Shown here: positions 48,988 to 62,100 of the stretch, one piece after another
How the letters are laid out: each line of letters starts with the position of its first letter
Position numbering within the stretch: the first letter of the stretch is position 1
Origin: Trema orientale
Lineage: Eukaryota; Streptophyta; Magnoliopsida; Rosales; Cannabaceae
DNA length: 64,000 nt
Assembly: GCA_002914845.1 (NCBI GenBank)
Contig: JXTC01000052.1
Coordinates: forward strand, 355,201 to 419,200
Direction: 5' to 3'
Notes under the pieces: model-generated
Told to the model about the DNA's origin: nothing
Databases searched by the model: none
What the model saw: the letters and a program-made list of their open reading frames with translations, nothing else
Position numbers and translations under genes: made by a program

Positions 48988-50825
48988 GTAATTTTCCATA
49001 AACTCTCCATTTTCATCTAATTCTTGAAAAAAAAAGAAAGAAAAAATGTCTAATTTTAAAATCGATGAGGACATTCATAGATATCTTTTTGGGATTAAAT
49101 AGGTCTGTCTGTGTTTTGGTCATGATACGCCGTCGTTTCTCCATCATCATCCGATGTGGGTTCGCCATTGCAATCGGCCACGACCAGTTCTGATGTCAAA
49201 GTTTCTTTCATTCCTTTGTTTTTTTTTTTTTTTTTTTTTTTTTCTGTTTTGTGTAACTAAAATTAGAAGAATATTTATGACATGCATAAATAATAGTCAC
49301 ATTTGATCACTACATTATTCCAAGTCTTAACCATAGTCCATAGCCAGCCGACAATTCTTTTTTATTTTTTATTTTTAGTTATTTTTGTTTACTTCTGAGC
49401 TAGATAGATCGTTACATTTCGAATAAAGTAGTAGTATATATACGGTATTTATGTGTATAATAACATTACTATAAATTTTAGCCACGTGAAATCGCCAGCT
49501 TTGATCAGCGTCCAGCGAGTTAAGTCGTCTCTGACGATGGCTGCTCCGAACGCTACGGCTACGCCTAAAATTTTATTTCTCTCATTTATTTTATAAGAAC
49601 AAAAATGATAACGCATTATTATTTTTGAACAGATTAGCGCATTATTGTTATAATTACTATTAAACGGGACAGTTTGTGTGGTTCAGACCAATTTTCTTAT
49701 GAGTTATGTTATTCTGATATCATATGTGATTGGACCGCTTAGAAATTTACTTGTACTATTTTTTTTGGTAATTAATTTACTTGTACTAGCAACTTAGTTT
49801 ATATGAATGATAGATTAATGCTTGTGTTGAGGAGTAGCTGGTGGAATAAATTGGTAAAGTGAGATATTTAAGAGAGGTACTCGGTCCTAAATTTAATTAA
49901 TATTTTTATGGGTTCCGCATTCTAACTGATGTGATGGCACAAACAGTTTTTTTTTTTAAATGAAAAATAAAAAGGGAAAAAAAATTAAGAGAAGAACGTG
50001 GGGTGGGTTGGTAACTCTGTGCGGTGCAAGAGCAAGTTGCGAAAGACTGATAAATAATAATGTAGTACTTGATATTGTACCGCCAGCCTTGAAATCCATT
50101 TGGTATACTAATCCATTTCTTAGACTCTTTATTGTTATTATTTTTGAAAACCAATAGAAAAATAAACGGGGATATATAAATTAGACAAAGAGATAATTCT
50201 CAAAAACTATATATATTTCTCATTTATTATTTTAGCTTGAAAACTTCGAGTACTTGGTGTGGGTGATCTTGGCCGTATTGCATGGGGCTTTTGATTTTTT
50301 TTTTTCCTTATTAATTTTTTTTCCACATTTTATATAATATTTTGATCAACGTGATGGGAATCGACAGCTGCTTCCAGCAACTTGACCTTTCTGATGGGCT
50401 CGTCCATCATATAGCTGTTAAAAACATTATTAAAAAAAAAAAAGAAATTAGAAAGGGTATAGGTATAAAATATATGCAACTTGTTAGTTGTTTGTTTCCA
50501 TATAGTCCCGATTTTTCATATAAATATTTTCTTGTTCAATGCTGCCGTTTAAAGAAAAAGGAACGCAAGTTGCTTCTTTCTTTATCTTTATTTTTATTTT
50601 CTTTTTAATTTGTTTTATTTTATATTAGTGTCAAAATGGCTGAATCTGAATGTTGGTGGTTTGAATGGGACGGTTTCTGCGCAAGTTGGCGAGCAAGTGG
50701 GTAAAGAGGGCTGCTTTTAATGATCCCCCGTGTTCTGTTTGTCTACTTTTGAATGCGTTCACGCCACCCTCTATTTTATTTTTCCTGACCTTTTCTGCTT
50801 CATATTCATATCATATACTTGCATT

Positions 50826-50828
<3 letters not shown>
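48988..50828. other. PYL 3' flank and intergenic region
   Basis: After the stop codon come AT-rich 3' flank and a T-run at 49219-49243. A small GC-richer patch at 49480-49565 includes GCCACGTG (ACGT core) and a 19-codon open frame starting MAAPNATATPK; I do not call it a gene. No other frame is convincing. Confidence 0.4.

Positions 50829-50877
<49 letters not shown>
50829..50877. repeat. (TC)n microsatellite
   Basis: About 49 bp of uninterrupted TC repeats. Unlike the tracts at 21151 and 48035, no coding region follows within 500 bp. Confidence 0.95.
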
Positions 50878-50881
<4 letters not shown>

Positions 50882-51469
50882 TTTGTTTTTCTTTTGTGGG
50901 TATAAAATTTGAATTGACCATACAATAAATTACTTCCTGGCTTTAGGTATAGTTTTGTACGTATATCGATCTCAGCTCTGTTTGTCTTATTTGGCTTTTC
51001 TAATCTAGAATCCGAAAACAAAGCTTTCTTTAGCTCGGTTAGAAGGTTGTACGAATGATTAATCACAATCCTTATTTGTGTGATATTATAGTCATCTTTA
51101 AATTATGACATAATATCCGTATAATATGAGTCTCTAAATCAAGCTTTAACTAATTAGAATAGGTGAGAGTATGCAAAAGAATTAATCATATTTTAGCCTA
51201 AAATAACCATATGTTTTCTTTTTCTTAATTTTACTAACTGAACTTTTTAAATGTCACATTTCACGAGTTTGAACTATATTTTTGTCTTAATTTTGGGCTC
51301 CCTTATTGATAATATGGCACGATTATTCAAACTAAGACAAAAATATAAATTGTATACCAAGTCTGGGACATTTTGATACAAATAAGCCAAAATAATAAAA
51401 ATTAACCCCAAGTAAAAAAGGTTGTTCAAGTATTAAGGTATGGTAGGAAAAGAGAAAGTAATCAGCATT
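50878..51469. other. Intergenic region with a diverged inverted repeat
   Basis: No gene is seen. Around 51260-51370, TTTGAACTATATTTTTGTCTTAA is mirrored by CAAACTAAGACAAAAATATAAA, suggesting an old MITE related in wording to the one in the mitoferrin intron. Confidence 0.4.
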
Positions 51470-51474
51470 GCCTC

Positions 51475-54400
51475 TGTCATGACCAGAAATTTAAAATCAT
51501 GACTTTTAGTAGTTTTAAGTGAAAATATAAATATTCAGTAAAATTGTAAAATTTGGAAGAAACTCACTAGTTGGATTTTTACATTTCGGTCCTTGAACAC
51601 TATAAATTTCACAATAAAAAAACTTCTCATTAGTTTATATTACTTAAAGAAAAATGTTCACTCAAGTTTAGAAACATCCTAGTGAATTTATTTAGAAACT
51701 TTTTGTTAAATCATAAATTTTTGTATTTAGGTTAATAAAGGGTGTCCAAAAATAGTTTACAAAATCGATCAATTATAATTCCAAGTACTCAATTTAGTAG
51801 TAAAATCATTCCCATATATCCACTTATTGAATGCACTAAACTTGGCTAATATTCAGACATGGAGAGAAACCAAACAGGGTGCAGACACCCACCAGGGAAT
51901 AGTAATAGATTTGCAAGCACAAATCAAGCAGTTTGTCTAGCTATCAGGATAACTACTTCAAACAGACAAACACCTGAAAGTAAGAGAAGTAGGGGAGTAA
52001 GCATGTGAATACTCAGTAAATATTCGATTACAGGTTTTTAGTAATAAACGATATACTCCTTTCAAATTCCCCATGGTTAGTAAATTGTTCCAAAACTTTT
52101 ATTTTCAAAATCCACTTATTAAACCATTTTCCAAAGGTTCACAAAACTCCAAACCTTCGTTAAACTCATTTCTAAAACAAGTACATATCTATTCAAGTTC
52201 TTCATAAGTGCACTAAATGCCATCTAATTCTATAATATCTAACTTTTTTTTGACATACATGAGTTCTAGCCATCTAATTAATAACTGTTAGTTTTCTTTT
52301 CTTTCTTTCTCTTTTTTTTTTCATTCTAATATTTTTTTGGAACACCGTTATTCCAGTATTCTATTAGAACATCTTGAGTTTTTCTTTCTTTTTTTGTTTC
52401 TTTGTATTTCTCTTTTATTTTCCAGTGTTCTTTGGAATACCGTGATTCCAGTATTTTGTTAGAACATTGTGATTCTGTCGGCCCTGTGAAATAAATATAC
52501 AATGCAATACTATATGAATGACATGAATGAGGTGATGTACTAATTTTCATAAAATCACAAATAACCATGCAGTAATCTTTACTCAAACCATATTCACTTC
52601 TAAAAACTATTTTTTCAAATTTACTAATTTTGCCATATCTGATTTTTTCACAAAAATCCACAAAATCCAATCCCTGCATAAAACGTCATAAAACATGATA
52701 ATATGGCACATCAAGTAGTATGACATACCTCCAAATAGTTTATCATAAATACATTTTCCAAAACAGCTCATAAATTCATTTTCACAAAATTTCCATATTT
52801 GATCAAATAAGTAAATTTATAACAATAACCACTGTAAAGTCAAATAATTGAATCTTTATCTCAAACGAGTAATTAGACCGTACTACGATACTATAGAGTG
52901 CATTTGGGGTCGTTTGAGGATCATTTGGAGGGTCGGGGGTCGTTGTTTAACCCTCGCTCGCCTTGAAAAGTCATTTTTCCAACGGAGATTTAAATCGAAA
53001 AACAGACATCACTATCGAATTCTTAGCATACAAATTAGCTAAGTTAGACATATAACTTGACCAATTCAGGCTCAGGCCGAAACTTGACCCAATGACATGC
53101 AAAACGAGGTAAAATCTAAGCTGTTCGATCTCATTTTCAGTGTCCATCACCAAACATAGTGAAAATATATCTTATTTTTCATATTTTCACGAGTATATCA
53201 TAAATATGATATTTATTTGATAATCTAACGGTCGGATTAAAAAGTCAAACTCGAAATCTAACACTTAAAACAACCTAACATGGTGAAATTTAAATGGGGA
53301 AAAGCAGAGGCACAAGAATCGTACCAGACGATTCCTCTCGTCGAGACGAATCGAAGGAGCCCAGATTTGGGCCGTAAAGTTGCCAGAATCGGTGTCGGCA
53401 CCGATTTTCATCCGCGGCAGCTTTCCTGTCATCGCCTGTGAACCAGGCCTCTAGCGGCACTGCAACGTCAGCTGACGACGTTTCGAGGGATACTGGCCTA
53501 AATCTCGATGGTGGCGCGACTTCATTTGATCGAGGCCACGTGCCACCCATTAAATGGGTTTAAATTTTTGCAATTTGGTCCCTAACTCAAGAATTCTCTC
53601 CAATAAGTCCCGCTAATTTATGAAATAGTCCCTAGTTTTAACAATTTCTTTCAATTAAATCCATTTTTGAATTTTAAAATTTCCATCTTATTTATTCTAA
53701 AAATTTCGAAATGACCAAATTACCCTTTATTAAAAATGGGTTTTTATATCATCCCCTCCTTAAAAGAATTTCATCTCGAAATTCAATTACAAACTGAGGT
53801 ATGAGCAGAATGGCATGGAATAATCGTTTGAACGAGAGTAATTACTCATTTATGGAATTAACAGTGTCAAATCAAAGACTAAGACGACTAAGAAGTGCAA
53901 AACATACACTCCTTACTGAGCATCAAAATCTAGCCAACATACTGATGTCGCACAATAGCATGAGATAAGGATGCACACGAAGAGATATGGAATCATAAGA
54001 TGGCTCATCAGCAAGTACTAGGCCTCAACACAAGAGGTTAGAAATGATAACAAAAGTGGTAATGATAATCAGGACTAGAAGTCGAGAATACAAGACTTCT
54101 ATAACCTTAACACTGATCGTTAGGCACCAAACCAAACTAATAGTCCAAATGTCAGATACATACAATATCGTCCTCCCGATCATACTAGATCAATAACATC
54201 TTGGGACAAATCCATTTGTCTGTGGCTAGAACATAGTCCTAGACAATTTCCTAGTTAATGACTCTAACTAGAATCTCTTTCCAAGCGTAGAACATACGCG
54301 AATAGAGTTTCAAACGAAGAAGAAGAATCTTTGTGTTACCACACAAGATAAGCAAGTTAGAGATCAAAAATGAGGAAGCAGAATATAATAGTGTAAACCA

Positions 54401-56147
54401 TTTCCTATACTAGAATCACCATGAATAGAAGTCTCCAATAGAAGAGTACATAGTACAACGAGCACTAACAATTAAACTATTGCAATCCAAATATATAAAA
54501 TGCAAGTATCCACGTAACATATATAGTCCAAAGACTTTCCAAGTCTTTTACCCAAGATAATATCATATGGGAATGATCCAAATAATATTTAAATTCAAAG
54601 ACTCTCTAAGTCTCTTTGCCCAACATAGAACTATATGGTAGTTATTTTAAATCATCAATTACACCCAAAGACTTTCTAAGTCTTTGATACAAGGAAAAGT
54701 CATATAGAAATGACCTAATACTCAACATGCAAGTGAAATAGAAGACAATATTATAGTGCCCCAGAAGCAAGATTTCAATAGAATAGGTTATCTCTGCAGC
54801 AACGCTTGTCTCCCATCTAACCTCATTTCATTTTTAAATTGAAAACAGTTTGAAAATATGTTTTTAAAACATGAAACACAAAAATCAAGGGTATTTAGGA
54901 ATACTATACTAGTTCACAATAAGGTTTCACTTTTGCCATAGGTAAACTAAACTTAAACTCCAAATATTCCCTTTAAAATATAATAGTGAGAGTTTGACAA
55001 CTCTTAACACAAACTCATGAGTAAACTGACCTTTAATGTCATCAATTATGTCACCATAATGATGTTTAGATCTAACTCAAATCAAGTAGTGAGTTATAAG
55101 CTGAACTCAATATCAATAAGTCAATAAGAATTCTAACCCACAACAGATTATAACAAGAGTCTCCAATAACTCTTAAAAGTCAATACAAGCAAAGTTCCTC
55201 AAGTGGTACTCATCTATTAACATCAAGGAGGAATACATCAACCATGAGAACAACTAATACTCCAGGACTCACTTACTAAGCTAAGTGAGTAAAACAAGAA
55301 GAAATTTCTCGCTTGATCTACAGTTTACTAACCATACTTTCAAACACTTAAAACGTATTAATTTCCTTTCAAGGCATAGTTAAGTATAATAGAAATTTTC
55401 TTAAAATCCTAAAATATTTCCGAAGTTTTCAAATATGTCTCTCCAAGAGATTCAAAACCACTCATTCTTTTAACTGGCAAATCACATATGCAAACACATT
55501 TCCATAGTTTTTTATTTGTAAAAAAAAACTCTAGGTAAGCGATGTTTTAGTGAGGTTTTCTTTAGGTTTGATAACTTTAAAGTAATCATATTCTAGCAAT
55601 TTTATTAAAAATAGTTTTGAAAGACAATTAAAAGATAAGGAGAAAGTATAAAGTATTTTAGAAAAATAGTAGAGTGTATCACCAGATGACGTCGATTTTG
55701 GGCCGTGAAGTCGTCAGAATCGGCATGGCGCCATCTCTGCGGCATCTTTCACCTCACCGTCGGCAAACTAGCCTCTTGCAGCACTGCAACGTCGGCTGGC
55801 GACATTTCGGGGGATGCCGTTCTCAATCCTGGTGGTTGCACGGCTCCATTTGGCCAGGAAATACCTCATTGGAACGAGGCCGTGCGCAGGTTACGATGCC
55901 AGGGAGAGAGAAAGAGAGAGGAAAATGAACCGGGCCATGTGTCACCCATTAAATGGGTTTGAAATTTTGCAATTTGGTCCTTGACTCAAGAATTCCTCTA
56001 ATAAATCCCTTTGATTTATGAAATAGTCTCTGCTTTTAACAATTTTTTTCAATTAAATCCAATTTCGAATTTTAAAATTTTCACCTTATTTTATTCTGAA
56101 AATTTTGAAATGACCAAATTACCCTGTAATAAAAACGGATTTTTACA
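51475..56147 (-). mobile_element. Non-coding LTR retrotransposon relic, minus orientation
   Basis: Ends TGTCATGACC (51475) and ATTTTTACA (56147) are flanked by a perfect 5-bp duplication, GCCTC, at 51470-51474 and 56148-56152. Direct-repeat similarity is clear between 53320-53748 and 55680-56147: GGGCCGTRAAGT, CAGAATCGG, CACTGCAACGTC, CACCCATTAAATGGGTTT, TTTGCAATTTGGTCC and GAAATGACCAAATTACCC. Next to the left copy, the minus strand reads AAATTCTTTTAAGGAGGGGATGA, a polypurine tract preceded by Gypsy (Tekay/Del-like) wording, so the left copy (51475-53748) is the 3' LTR. The right LTR appears truncated or too diverged beyond 55680; no primer binding site was found. The interior has no gag or pol frame. 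Confidence 0.85.
54529..54735. repeat. Three tandem units, each with an AAAGACTT hairpin
   Basis: Three imperfect units begin at 54529, 54596 and 54666 (periods 67 and 70). Each starts CAAAGACTYTCTAAGTCTTT or a close variant, a small inverted repeat (AAAGACTT / AAGTCTTT with a 3-base loop), followed by a CATATRG-type block. They lie inside the LTR element. Confidence 0.75.
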
Positions 56148-56152
56148 GCCTC

Positions 56153-56756
56153 AGTGGTACGTATTCTGGTTTGTTAATGATCACCACTGATATTCGATTA
56201 ATTGCAAATTTTTGTAATGATTAATTAATTAAAAACCAACTCATTAAAGGCGTGAAACATAAATCATTATATATAGGCACACACACGCATTATCACAATG
56301 TCAAAACTAACAAATAATCACGTACGTACATAATTTTTCATTTGACATTATAATCCGTGTACTCTTAGTTTAAAAAACTTGTATTTGTTACATGCATAGT
56401 TTGGTTACTTCTTCCAAAATAGATGATTCGAAGCAAAAAAAAAAATAGCAATGCCTATACCTTTCATCTGGTATAATGTGATGACATATATATGCATTAT
56501 ACTAATTCATATATGTACGTATAAGAATGAATAAAGAATAGACATTTGCAGTCCAAAACTTCGATATGATTATTTCCAATTTGGTCATACCCTTTTTCTT
56601 TTTCATACTTTTTGGACTTTGTCCTTGTAAATTTTTTATTTTTCTGTCAAAATCCACCGTTATTTTTCTTTCTTTTTTCTTTTTCTCAAAGTTTAAGGGA
56701 AAAAAAGCATCAAAGATGAAATACCCACATATACACACACGTGTATATATATATAT
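56153..56756. other. Intergenic region, no gene recognised
   Basis: AT-rich sequence between the LTR element and a MITE; only short open frames are present. Confidence 0.4.
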
Positions 56757-56991
56757 GGGGCATCAATTCAGTAGGTATTTTTTTCACCTATACATAGGTA
56801 TTATTTTATTTAGTTAAAATTCATCACGCATGTTTTTTCATGGTAAAAAGTATGGGAAAAAAAAGTATTAAATAATGAGTATTCATTTATATTTTTTTTT
56901 TCAACTCTTCAAATTATGATAGTCAATAAATAATAATCTAACGACTGAAAAAAATACCAGATAAAAAAAAATCCTATTAGATTGAGAACCC
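56757..56991 (-). mobile_element. Mutator-like MITE, family A copy 3 (inverted)
   Basis: The left end is GGGGCATCAATTCAGTAGG plus a T tract; the reverse complement of the right end is GGGTTCTCAATCTAATAGGA plus a T tract. The internal ATCTAACGACTGAAAAAAATACC is the reverse complement of the AGCCGTT/ATCTAACGG block in copies 1 and 2, so this copy is in the opposite orientation. Flanking 9-mers TATATATAT and TATATATAG match at 8 of 9, though in low-complexity DNA. Confidence 0.7.
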
Positions 56992-59120
56992 TATATATAG
57001 CATGAATAAATGGATGTGGAAAGAAGGGAACAAGGAGACATGGGATAGATGCAGAAAGCCATGTTGGGCAACAGAACAATCAATGGCATATGCTATACAT
57101 CCAGTATTGGTGGCTCCCGGCAATTTGAGCTTCTCTTTCAGGTTTCTTTTTTTATTTTTTTCGATGAATCTCTTTCAGGTTATATATATATATATATATA
57201 TAGTACTAGCTAGACTTGGTAGTGGATGCCATGGTGTGCTACTTGAGAGTCTCTCTATATATAAAATCTTGAGTTTCCTTCACGACAACGAATCAGGATG
57301 TGGAGATTGCAACCACCATAACCGACATCAAGTACTTAAACTCTTTTTTATTTTATTTTATGTTATCTTTTTAGAGGTGACGACAGCTTTTTTTTTTTTA
57401 ATTATTATTATTATTACTACTACTATGTCACTGGAGTAAAAATACATCTTAGTTGTTTCAAGTTACTAAAATAACCCTATAATACAAGGCAATATATTAG
57501 GTCATTTTGATAATGCCAAATTCAAATTTAGGCTATAATTCATTGATCAGAATATCACTTGAAGAAAGTGTCAAAAGAATATGGGAAATTATCATGACAC
57601 TAAAAACAATGATTTATTTAGTTTAATAAGCTAAATAAAAAAGAAAAGAAAAGAAAAATAGTCTCCACAGATTTTTTTGAAAAATGCTAAAAAAAAAAAT
57701 TCTGTAATTAATCACTTACCACTCATAATTAATTAATTTTTATAGACCCTGAGAAAGTTATAATGTTATATTGTAAGTAATTGACATATTATTACCATAT
57801 TATTACCAACCTGATATGAGTATTATCGATAGAATGTAGAGTCCTTGAGAAAGTTCCCTTGGTATACTTTATTTCATATTGCTTTTCTTATGATCATTCC
57901 CTAATTGTGTCGTTTTATCTAGAATTCTCGAGCTCTATGCAAGGTTCTCCTAGTTAAGAACTATAGTATACTCAAAAACTTCCATTATATGCTTGTTTTC
58001 CTTTAAATTCCGCAGCTTTTACCAGATGTGAATTGAATGCATTGATATGGACTTTGTTCCCCTTCTGAAATAACACGCTCATTTTTATTGACATATTCTC
58101 CTCAATCTTGACAAAAGCGAAATTCAATTCTAACTCCTTGGATCAATTTGAACTGGTTGTGCGCAATAGCAAATATTGTGAAAGTGATCAACTCACACAT
58201 TTAAGAAAGTAAGAACCAATTAATTGAAGCTCGAACCGATTTAATTATACATATTAATCATAAAAAATTAAAATCATTCACGTCAATTTTGTTCTTCGTT
58301 TATGTATTATCTTCTTTCAACAAAATAATAACTAATGTCAAGTCTAGGATTCATTAAACTTAATTTCTAGGATTCATTAATCTTTTATTAAAAAGAATAT
58401 ATATTAATTGAATGGCAAACTTAGCACAAATGTTAATTGAGATAACATTAATTATTGCTGATTTTTTAACTAATCACATATTTAAATACTAAGTTTAGAA
58501 CACATAAAATGTTATAAGGAACTCACACGAGTCATGCGAGTTTACGGACAATTTAATTCGTTGAAAATTAAGTGTTTTCATCAATTATAAGCTATGGCTA
58601 TATTTAGCATTTGCTTATGTCAAAGCAAGTACAGAGAAAAGGGGACCGTGAGGCACTTATTTATTATCCTATAATACCTTATTATAGCCAGCCAATCACC
58701 TAGGTCTAGACTCTAGACTCTAGCCTAGCCTATTCAGTTTTAACAATTTAACACTTTGCTGCAAAAACAATTCAACGGTCATTATAAAGGCCCCCACATG
58801 AAAGGATACTTTGGTCAATTCACTAACTCGGGCAAAGCATTTATGTACAACCCGAACTTCCAAAGTATGTCCCCATCTTTTGTTGCTTTCAGTAAACCAC
58901 TCCCAACATGTATCTAAATCAACTCCTAATCCAAGCAAAACCAACCCTAGAAAAAGACACTCACCCAACCAATGAGAAGCTTCAAAGATGGAGAACAAAA
59001 GTGAAAAAAAAAAAAAAAATAAATAAAAACTAAGAACATTCCACCTTATAAACTTTCCTTATTGCTGAGACAAAGCCAAAAGTACTAACTAGCTTGATCA
59101 ACTTGGAACCAAATCCATCA
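56992..59120. other. Intergenic region with one unexplained open frame
   Basis: A 145-codon open frame at 57002-57439 begins with Trp- and Cys-rich wording and degenerates into low-complexity Phe/Ile runs; it matches no family I know and I do not call it. The last 200 bases should hold the promoter of the TBL gene. A poly(A) run lies at 59006-59020. Confidence 0.4.
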
Positions 59121-62100
59121 ATGGCAACTAAGAAAAACCAAATAGTTCCTCCTCCAACATTAGGCATTAGAAACAGCTTTCATTCCCTTATTGCTATTCT
59201 AGTTACAATCTTAGTCATTGCCGTAGTTTACCTTAGCCAAAATGGTGGCCAACTGTTGGAAAAATGTTCCAAGTCTAAAGCCTCATCCATCGAGTCCGAT
59301 TCGAGTTGTAATCTGTTTTCTGGGAAGTGGGTTTTCGACAACGAATCTTACCCTCTTTACAATGAGAAACAATGCACGTTCATGTCGGATCAGCTGGCTT
59401 GTGAGAAGTTTGGAAGGCAGGACTTGAGCTTTCGGAATTGGAGGTGGCAACCTCACCATTGCGACCTCCCCAGGTCTGCCTATATATGTTGCATTATTAA
59501 TTATCTCTACCTTTTTAAACGATTTAGTTAGCAGTATTGTGTTAATTCAATCATTTTAAAAGTCGAGACGAAATGCGATTAGAACGAATAAATTGCTCAA
59601 ACTTAGCTTAATTTGTTTCCGAATCATGTTCACGCTTTCATCAATGGTTCAAATGACTGAGTTAGTAACATTGTTAAAATTAAATTTTTGAATATGCTTT
59701 CTTAAAATTTGCATTAACTCAGGCATTTAAAAACTCGGAATGAGTATTATAATTAAGTTAATTGACAACATTGTTAATGTTAAACTATATTCATATATAT
59801 TTATATTGATATTGTTTGGATATCATTATGTCACAGTATGTGACTACTACTTACGTACTTTATGTGTTCATGAAAAATTTGTCATATATAAGCATGATAT
59901 GTGACAATTTGTTTTTCTTTGATCTTCTAGCTAGGGTGGATGATGATTAAAAAATGGCTGTGATTTTTTTCTTTTTAATTATTGGATGGTTTGTTTAATT
60001 AAATGTGTTGGGGACGTGTTTTTCGATGTTAATATTATAAGCTAGGTTCAATGCCACAGCGCTGCTTGAGAGACTAAGAAACAAGAGGCTCGTGTTTGTT
60101 GGGGATTCCCTTAATAGAGGCATGTGGGTTTCCATGGTTTGCCTGCTCGATTCGGCCATTCTTCCATCTTTCAAAACCATGCACGCTAATGGCTCCTTAA
60201 ACATCTTTAAGGCCACTGTGAGTCTTCCTTTTTCTTTTTCTTTTTCTTTTTTTTTTCTTTTTTCTATATTTCTTTATGGCTAATTTCTCTTTCTTTTCTC
60301 TCAGAAAAGTGTGGAATTTTAGGACTTATTTTGGCAACGTTTATGTTGGCTGTTTTCTTGTTTTTAAAACCTTAAACTCCTATTAGTACATAAAGCAAAT
60401 TGTAAAAAACCTTCTTTACATCTTCACTATATGAGATAAGAGTACTCCTATATATTATTTTCAGGCAATCAGAATATTTGTTTTGCATTATTCGACAAAC
60501 ATATTATAACTATAGCAGCCCAAAAAAAAAAAAAGGACTATTATATGATAATTATAATTACGTAAGACCAATGCATTTGCACAGTTTCCCATGCATTTGA
60601 CAATGTCACACACAGCATGATTGAGCTATATATAAAACAATTTTCATCCGAGCTGCACTTCTTGGACTCGTATTCTCAAAATTGCGCAAGTCAGATTTGG
60701 AACGGGTTTCATGTTGGGCTCCGTTTTGGGCTTTTCTTTTGGAGGATTCTTAAGCTAAACTGGACCGTGTCCAAAAATGTAAAGTCCTTGGGCTGGGCCT
60801 GTAATAACTTATTCTTTCTTCATTTTATTTCCGGATTTGTGGCCCTAAAACGTCCCTAAATTCTTTATAGTGACCATTTAGTCCATGAACTTAATAAATA
60901 TCAAAAAATGTTCCTTAATTAAGCAATCAGTGTGACAATAACGCCCTTTTTTGTCAGAATATTTTACTATTATTAAAAACTGGATAGAATCAAAGGTGTG
61001 ACGTGCAGCTTAAAAAGGTTCTCTTTTTTTATATGTGCAAACCAGTTTTTAAAATTTGAAAATGTCTCTCTCTTTTTTTTTTATACAAATCTTTAATTTT
61101 AATCAAAAAAATGATCTTATTGTCACTAATTGGTTAATTCAGAAATTTTTTTACACATTTATTTAGTTCAGGGACCAAATGAAAACCACATAAGAAATTC
61201 TGGAATTTTTAATGCCACAAACCCTTCATTTCCTTTCTACAAATTTTCCATTTTTTCGAAAAAACGAAAATTCAACAGTAGAGTATTCAAATATGTATAT
61301 AAGCACACTCTAATGCTAGTGAAAGATTTAAATATTAATTCAATTGCCCTACTTAATAATTGTTTAATTCTGAAGCGTTTATGAACTTATGGTAACATTG
61401 ATGTTCAAAAACTCACATCACCAATATACATTGTCTACCGCATAAATTGCTTAAAGAGTATAAGGTTTTGTTTTGATTTTGTATCCATTTTATCTGATTT
61501 ATAAAAAAAATCATGAAGAATTGACATTTGGCTTCCTGATTTTAAGCACTGGTTTTTTTAATGAGGCTTATCCTTAATTAGAAACGAAAACAACAAAACA
61601 TTATTTTCTTATTCTTGCTTTTGTTTTTATAACTTAATTTTAGAAAACAACTTACCAGACACTATTTTGGGACATTCAAAATTTGTGTTTCTAACTAAAT
61701 CTTTTTTAAAATCAATATTTTTGAATCGTATACGTTCAAAACCAATAATTTAAAACAAGGAATATATTTTTTTTATAAAAAAACTTAATATATTTTTGAC
61801 CTATTATTCTTGTGAAATAATATATATGTATATAACACATATATAACTCAATAGAAAAAGGCAACTAACGGTTGATAAATCCAAATTAAGGAATACAATG
61901 CATCAATTGAGTTCTATTGGGCACCATTGCTGGTGGAATCAAACTCAGATGATCCAGTGAGCCACCGTGTGCCAGATAGGATAGTTAGAATCCAAGCAAT
62001 AGAAAAGCATGCTAGATTTTGGACCGACGCAGACATTCTTGTTTTTAATTCCTATCTTTGGTGGAGAAGACCCAAAATGAAAGTCTTGTAAGTACAATTT

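Noticed and set aside
49538..49600. 19-codon frame MAAPNATATPKILF in a small GC-rich patch
   Set aside because: Too short, no context and no recognised family.
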